This document shows positions 6,412 through 9,633 of a DNA stretch of 9,633 nucleotides, in pieces; position 1 is the stretch's first letter, and each line of letters starts with the position of its first letter. The notes beneath the pieces are model-generated. The model had not been told where the DNA came from and made no database searches. It worked only from the letters and a program-made list of their open reading frames with translations. The DNA is from Candidatus Sulfopaludibacter sp. SbA3 (GTDB taxonomy: Bacteria > Acidobacteriota > Terriglobia > 2-12-FULL-54-10). The position numbers were made by a program, and so were the translations under genes. The DNA lies in the NCBI GenBank assembly GCA_945865705.1, contig CAMBEY010000097.1, forward strand, positions 1 through 9,633, in the 5' to 3' direction.

Positions 6412-7629
6412 TTACCGAGCAGCGGCCTCTGTAAAGAGCGAATCCAATATCTTGCAGGCCTGATCGATCAACTTTTTGTCGACGATCAATGGCGGCAGAA
6501 AGCGGATGACGGTCTCATGAGTGCTATTCAGGATTAAGCCGCGCTCGAGTCCTCTAATTACGATTGGCTTGCTGGGACGGTCGAGTTCGACAGCCAGCAT
6601 GAGGCCGCGCCCGCGCACCGAAAGGATCATGGAGTGCTTCTTCTGAAGCTGTTCCAGCCGCTTCTTGAAGTAAGTTCCCATCTTCCGGGTATTCTGTAGA
6701 ATTTTCTCGTCCTTCAATACCGCCAAAAACTCCAGCGCGACGCGGCAGGCCAGCGGACCTCCGCCAAACGTGGACCCGTGCATGCCGGGGACAAAGTTTG
6801 CCGCAGCTTCCTCGCGGGCTAGGAATGAACCCAGCGGGAGTCCGCCGCCGATGGGCTTGGCCAGCACTACGATGTCCGGCTTAACATCGAAGGCATGAGT
6901 TGCCAGATAATCTCCCGTGCGCCCAAGGCCAGTTTGAATTTCGTCGATAATCAGCAGCGCGTTATGCTTCTTCGCCACGGCGGATGCAGCACGCAGATAT
7001 TCCCGGGTGATCTCAAAGATTCCACCCTCGCCCTGAATCGGCTCGAGCAGAATGCCGCAGGTATTGCCATTCACACTGGCCTGAAGGGCTGCCATGTCAT
7101 TCATGCGGACAAATTTGAATCCCGGCACCAGAGGTTCGAAAGGCTCACGATACTTGATATTGCCGGTAGCGGAAAGCGCGCCGAAGCTGCGTCCGTGAAA
7201 TGAGTTTTCGAGGGCGACGACTTCATACTTGTTCTTATTAATCTTTACGCCATGGGCGCGAGCCATCTTGAGCGCGCCCTCTACAGCCTCAGTGCCGCTG
7301 TTACAGAAGAAGACGCGGTCCATTCCCGTGATCTTTTTTAGCGCCGCCGCCAGAGGCGACTGATACTCATGATAGAAGAGATTCGAGACGTGAATCAGCT
7401 TGCCTGCCTGCTCGCGTATCACCTTGACCAGACGCGGATGCGAATAGCCGAGGGCGTTAACCGCCAGTCCAGAAACGAAGTCGAGATACTTTTTCCCATC
7501 GGTGTCCCAGACCCAGCAGCCCTTGCCCCGCGCCACGATCAGATCGTAGCGGGCGTAGGTCTGTATCAGGTGCTGCTTCTCGGTCTCAACGACATTTGTT
7601 TTTTTCTTCCGCAATTTGGCCTGAGCCAT
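6412..7629 (-). CDS. argD: Acetylornithine aminotransferase family protein (class III PLP)
   Basis: This is a PLP-dependent class III aminotransferase of 405 residues, full length. It probably converts N-acetylglutamate semialdehyde to N-acetylornithine in cytoplasmic arginine synthesis. Motifs include CNSGTEAVEGALK (109-121) for phosphate binding, SFHGRSFGALSATG (143-156), EPIQGEGG (196-203), the IIDEIQTGLGRTG block with D229 contacting the pyridine nitrogen, and the Schiff-base lysine K258 in LAKPIGGGLPLG. STFGGGPLAC (286-295) and R377 in VIRFLPPL contact phosphate and substrate carboxylate. The N-terminal AQAKLRKKK is a basic extension. Related enzymes (ornithine or succinylornithine aminotransferase, LysJ/LysW-type) cannot be excluded. 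The ATG at 7629 has AAGGG about 12 bases upstream. The ARG-box-like pair upstream supports an arginine role. The hpnI-like gene follows. Confidence 0.9.
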   Translation of the reverse strand: MAQAKLRKKKTNVVETEKQHLIQTYARYDLIVARGKGCWVWDTDGKKYLDFVSGLAVNALGYSHPRLVKVIREQAGKLIHVSNLFYHEYQSPLAAALKKITGMDRVFFCNSGTEAVEGALKMARAHGVKINKNKYEVVALENSFHGRSFGALSATGNIKYREPFEPLVPGFKFVRMNDMAALQASVNGNTCGILLEPIQGEGGIFEITREYLRAASAVAKKHNALLIIDEIQTGLGRTGDYLATHAFDVKPDIVVLAKPIGGGLPLGSFLAREEAAANFVPGMHGSTFGGGPLACRVALEFLAVLKDEKILQNTRKMGTYFKKRLEQLQKKHSMILSVRGRGLMLAVELDRPSKPIVIRGLERGLILNSTHETVIRFLPPLIVDKKLIDQACKILDSLFTEAAAR

Positions 7630-7707
7630 GGTGTATCCGCCCTTGGTTAATTCGTTCTAAATTGACCATCTGTCAGTCAGTTTACTAGCTATACCTATCT
7701 TGTCCGA

Positions 7708-7751
7708 CGGAATGTATAAATATACATACCTATGAATATATACACATTCCG
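7708..7751. promoter_or_regulatory. 44-bp palindrome with two ARG-box-like sites
   Basis: The outer arms CGGAATGT (7708-7715) and ACATTCCG (7744-7751) are perfect complements, and 18 of the 22 mirrored pairs match overall. Inside lie TGTATAAATATACA (7713-7726) and TGAATATATACACA (7733-7746). Each matches the known ArgR box core TGAATWWWWATTCA at 12 of 14 positions. Their centres are 20 bp apart, close to the roughly 21 bp spacing of paired ARG boxes in E. coli. It sits 78 bases upstream of argD, so an arginine-responsive operator is a reasonable inference; another regulator is possible. Confidence 0.55.
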
Positions 7752-7895
7752 GTTGGAAGCGTCAAGCGTAAAGTTGGTGCCGATCTGTCTGCCGCCGCCC
7801 TCTCATTCAAATTGGTGAGTATTCCGATTCTGGTCCTTTCTTGTCAATAGAAAATCGGATGGGAGCGGATACATTGGTGAAGAGCAGTGATAGAG

Positions 7896-7917
7896 TGGCA
7901 GTTGCCTGCCAGCAGGC
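7896..7917 (+). other. Mutually exclusive hairpins before the HEAGH gene
   Basis: TGGCAG (7896-7901) pairs with CTGCCA (7906-7911) around TTGC. GCCTG (7904-7908) pairs with CAGGC (7913-7917) around CCAG. The two share bases 7904-7911, so only one can form at a time. They end 21 bases before the ATG at 7939 and would lie in its leader if transcription starts upstream. Confidence 0.35.
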
Positions 7918-7938
7918 TGGAGTAATTTTGTTAGCAGG

Positions 7939-8532
7939 ATGGGCCGGTTGATGGACTCTTGGAAAGAAGGCTGGAAGCCGGTTTCCAAACCGGCCTTTAT
8001 AGGCTGGACGGCTTTCTATTCTCTCTTCTTACTGCACGCTGCAACCAACCGAGATGGTTTCCTGATTGTGGATCAAGTAAACCTGATTGTTCATGAGGCT
8101 GGCCATCTGCTGTTTGGTTGGCTTGGACAAGCTCCAGGCTTGTGGGGAGGGACGTTGTTTGAATTGATCGTGCCAGCGGCCCTAGCGATCCACTTTGGAC
8201 TTCGTCGCGAAGCAACTGGCGTTGTTTTTTGTCTCTTTTTCTTCTTCGAGAACTTTCTTTACATATCCGTATACATGGCAGATGCGCGGGCGCAGGTCTT
8301 GCCATTGGTAACGGTGGGCGACCCGGAAATGGGGTCGCACGATTGGTTCGCTATCTTTTCCTCTCTTGGACTCTTGAACTACGATATCGGGATCGGACGA
8401 TTCGTGCGCATGGTTGGTTGGCTGGGAATGCTGGCCGCGATCGTGTTGCTATGGCGGTTTTACCAGGAGGGAAGCAGCTCGGTAGGGAAGCAGCTCAATG
8501 ATGAGCGCCAAAGCAGGCAGGCCCATGCGTAG
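7939..8532 (+). CDS. Small polytopic membrane protein with HEAGH motif, putative M50-like
   Basis: This 197-residue protein has hydrophobic segments near 18-35, 70-88, 94-112 and 155-173, plus a less hydrophobic one around the motif at 46-62. VNLIVHEAGHLLFGWLG (48-64) contains HExxH (H52, E53, H56), the zinc-binding and catalytic signature of intramembrane site-2-type (M50) peptidases. A further conserved-looking cluster is GSHDWFAIFSSLGLLN (132-147). The usual M50 third ligand motif, an NPDG-like segment in a later helix, is not seen, so protease activity is doubtful. I do not recognise the family. The C-terminal 20 residues are polar. ATG at 7939 directly abuts AGG; ATG at 7951, with AGGA 11 bases upstream, is an alternative. 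It is flanked by argD in divergent orientation and a foldase gene 220 bases downstream. Confidence 0.75.
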   Translation: MGRLMDSWKEGWKPVSKPAFIGWTAFYSLFLLHAATNRDGFLIVDQVNLIVHEAGHLLFGWLGQAPGLWGGTLFELIVPAALAIHFGLRREATGVVFCLFFFFENFLYISVYMADARAQVLPLVTVGDPEMGSHDWFAIFSSLGLLNYDIGIGRFVRMVGWLGMLAAIVLLWRFYQEGSSSVGKQLNDERQSRQAHA

Positions 8533-8614
8533 TCGAAGACCTCCGCGTGATGCAAACCGGCACAAAGGTATCTGTATTTGCAATTGCCCATTTCTTGAAG
8601 GATGGTGAAAGGCA

Positions 8615-8620
8615 TATAAT
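8615..8620 (+). promoter_or_regulatory. -10 box of the putative foldase promoter
   Basis: A consensus TATAAT at 8615-8620 lies 132 bases upstream of the foldase ATG. The -35 is poor: TTCTTG at 8592-8597 gives a 17-base spacer, while TTGAAG at 8595-8600 gives only 14. The predicted transcription start, about 8627, falls inside the adjoining palindrome. Confidence 0.5.
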
Positions 8621-8638
8621 ACAGAATGATCATTCTGT
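8621..8638. promoter_or_regulatory. Perfect 18-bp palindromic operator candidate
   Basis: ACAGAATGATCATTCTGT reads identically on both strands. It directly follows the TATAAT box and covers the expected transcription start. A perfect 18-bp palindrome at this position is the classic geometry of a repressor site. The GAATGA/TCATTC half-sites suit a homodimeric helix-turn-helix regulator such as a TetR- or MarR-type protein, but the regulator is not in the window. Confidence 0.65.
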
Positions 8639-8741
8639 CGTGAGGCAGGGATGGTTATGTCGGTCTCTTTATTGCCAGGTTGAGGCATTTCCGATGTCGA
8701 CTCCACCGGCGGGTAGAAGCCGTAATTTTATGAGTTGGAAT

Positions 8742-8746
8742 AGGAA
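8742..8746 (+). promoter_or_regulatory. Shine-Dalgarno of the foldase gene
   Basis: AGGAA at 8742-8746, 6 bases before the ATG at 8753, supports that start codon. Confidence 0.7.
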
Positions 8747-8752
8747 TTGATC

Positions 8753-9633
8753 ATGCTAAATGTTTTCCGCCGCCGCGATCTACTGATTCGCATTCTTTCG
8801 GGCTCCTTCCTCGTAGCTGTTAGTTTGTCGATGGTCATTACCCTAATCCCGGGTATGACCGGAACCACCGTAGACCCCACTATAGGCAAGGTTGTCGCCG
8901 AGGTCGGTAGCGAGGAAATTACCTCGACCGAATTGCAGGCTGGAGTGATGAATCTGACGCGTACGGCGCGCATTCCCGCCGAGATGGTGTGGAATTACTC
9001 CTCACAGGTGCTGGATGAACTGGTCCTGGAGAAGGCGACGCTTCAGGAAGCCGAGCGATTGGGTATCCACATCACCGAGGCTCAGTTACAGGACCGCCTG
9101 CGCCAGATTCCCGACCTTTTCCCCCAAGGAAAGTTTGTGGGCAAGGAGCAGTACGAAAATCTGGTCTATGAGCGCATGGGAACCTCACCCGCCGAATTCG
9201 AACGGCGATTCCGGAATTCATTGGTTACGGAACAACTCCGCAAGCTCGTTACAGACTCGATCTCCGTATCACCGGAAGAGATCCGCAAGGAAGTTGTTGC
9301 GGAGAATGAGACTTTCGTCCTCAACTACGCCTATATCGATCCGGAGACTGTGAAGAAGGAAATAGCCACGCCGGATCCGCTGGTGGAAACTTACTTTGGG
9401 CAGAATAAAAGTAGCTACCAGGTCGGAGAGAAACGGATCGGCAAAGTTTTGCTATTGGATCGCGCCGTGGTGGAGAAGTCAGTGGCGATCTCCGATGCTG
9501 ATATCCGCAAGTATTACCAGGACCGCATCGACAGCTATCGCACAGAGGAGCGCGTTGCGGTCAGCCACATTCTGATAAAGGCTGACGGCAAAGACAAGGC
9601 CGTTTTGGAAGCAGCCAGGAAGAAATCGGAAGA
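8753..9633 (+). CDS. PpiD/SurA-type peptidyl-prolyl isomerase, 3' partial
   Basis: This is a membrane-anchored periplasmic folding factor; 293 codons are visible before the window ends. A basic N-terminus (FRRRD) precedes a single helix at about 11-34 that serves as an uncleaved anchor or signal. VVAEVGSEEITSTELQ (47-62) opens the SurA-N/PpiD-type chaperone domain. VLDELVLEKATLQEAERLGI (87-106) and ISVSPEEIRKEV (170-181) are typical helices of that fold. A second linker region with NYAYIDPETVKKEI follows. RVAVSHILIKADG (267-279) is the start of the parvulin rotamase domain, which is cut off. Known members fold outer-membrane and periplasmic proteins. The anchor favours PpiD over SurA, though naming is not certain without the C-terminus. 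Expression is probably controlled from the TATAAT/palindrome promoter upstream. Confidence 0.88.
   Translation, partial: MLNVFRRRDLLIRILSGSFLVAVSLSMVITLIPGMTGTTVDPTIGKVVAEVGSEEITSTELQAGVMNLTRTARIPAEMVWNYSSQVLDELVLEKATLQEAERLGIHITEAQLQDRLRQIPDLFPQGKFVGKEQYENLVYERMGTSPAEFERRFRNSLVTEQLRKLVTDSISVSPEEIRKEVVAENETFVLNYAYIDPETVKKEIATPDPLVETYFGQNKSSYQVGEKRIGKVLLLDRAVVEKSVAISDADIRKYYQDRIDSYRTEERVAVSHILIKADGKDKAVLEAARKKSE

Larger units (their letters stand above)
7630..7938. other. Divergent intergenic region between argD and the HEAGH gene
   Basis: This 309-base stretch has no convincing gene. It is visibly AT-rich around 7711-7747 and must hold the leftward argD promoter and probably a rightward one. 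It contains the 44-bp palindrome at 7708-7751, a loose inverted repeat TCCGATT (7823-7829)/AATCGGA (7853-7859) and the overlapping hairpins at 7896-7917. I could not assign clear -35/-10 pairs on either strand. The frame of the rightward gene is closed by TAG at 7891. Confidence 0.6.

Noticed and set aside
7823..7859. TCCGATT/AATCGGA inverted repeat as a terminator or operator
   Set aside because: The 7-bp arms are separated by 23 bases and there is no U-tract, so chance is likely.
8651..8683. Tiny frame MVMSVSLLPG between the palindrome and the foldase gene, a possible leader peptide
   Set aside because: Ten codons with only a weak upstream purine stretch, no codon run or attenuator hairpin pair to support a leader function.
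8449..8706. 85-codon minus-strand frame spanning the HEAGH gene end and the following gap
   Set aside because: It overlaps the better-supported gene and runs through the promoter and palindrome at 8615-8638; no ribosome site or familiar motif.
1..9633. CRISPR arrays, insertion sequences, tRNA or rRNA genes, defence or phage modules
   Set aside because: No regularly spaced repeats, transposase motifs, tRNA-like cloverleaf or rRNA signatures were seen; the content is housekeeping plus two small unknown genes.

Overview
The window looks like chromosomal housekeeping sequence from a Gram-negative-type bacterium of moderately high GC content. Acidobacteriota is my best guess. That rests on the gene neighbourhood (a Nuo operon running straight into an F0 ATP synthase cluster), a subunit c with a cleavable-looking leader, an HpnI/GT21-like lipid glycosyltransferase, and a membrane-anchored parvulin-type foldase. 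No 16S rRNA or other phylogenetic marker is present, so this is inference.

Layout, left to right. Bases 1-2682 (+) carry the end of the respiratory complex I operon: nuoM, truncated at its 5' side, and a complete nuoN, separated by a stable hairpin. Bases 2707-4685 (+) carry the membrane sector of the F-type ATP synthase: atpZ, an atpI-like gene, atpB (subunit a) and atpE (subunit c). They follow nuoN closely on the same strand, so the proton-pumping and proton-using machines are probably at least partly co-transcribed. A textbook rho-independent terminator at 4764-4799 closes the cluster after atpE. The F0 b subunit and all F1 genes are absent, so the ATP synthase genes are split in this genome.

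Bases 4808-5194 (+) encode a small unrecognised protein with an Sm-like strand pattern. It converges, with only 7 bases between stop codons, on a two-gene leftward unit: argD (7629-6412, acetylornithine-type aminotransferase) followed after 28 bases by an hpnI-like glycosyltransferase (6383-5202).

Upstream of argD lies a 309-base divergent intergenic region. It holds a 44-bp interrupted palindrome made of two ARG-box-like sites one after the other, and an overlapping pair of hairpins just before the rightward gene. That gene (7939-8532, +) encodes a small polytopic membrane protein with an HEAGH zinc-protease-type motif. The last gene (8753 to the window end, +) is a PpiD/SurA-type peptidyl-prolyl isomerase cut off at the start of its parvulin domain. 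Its upstream region carries a perfect TATAAT box abutting a perfect 18-bp palindrome, a strong candidate for a repressor-controlled promoter.

I found no mobile element, CRISPR array, tRNA, rRNA or defence-type system. The most interesting points are the two operator-like palindromes, the ion-binding site of subunit c, and the two small unrecognised proteins.
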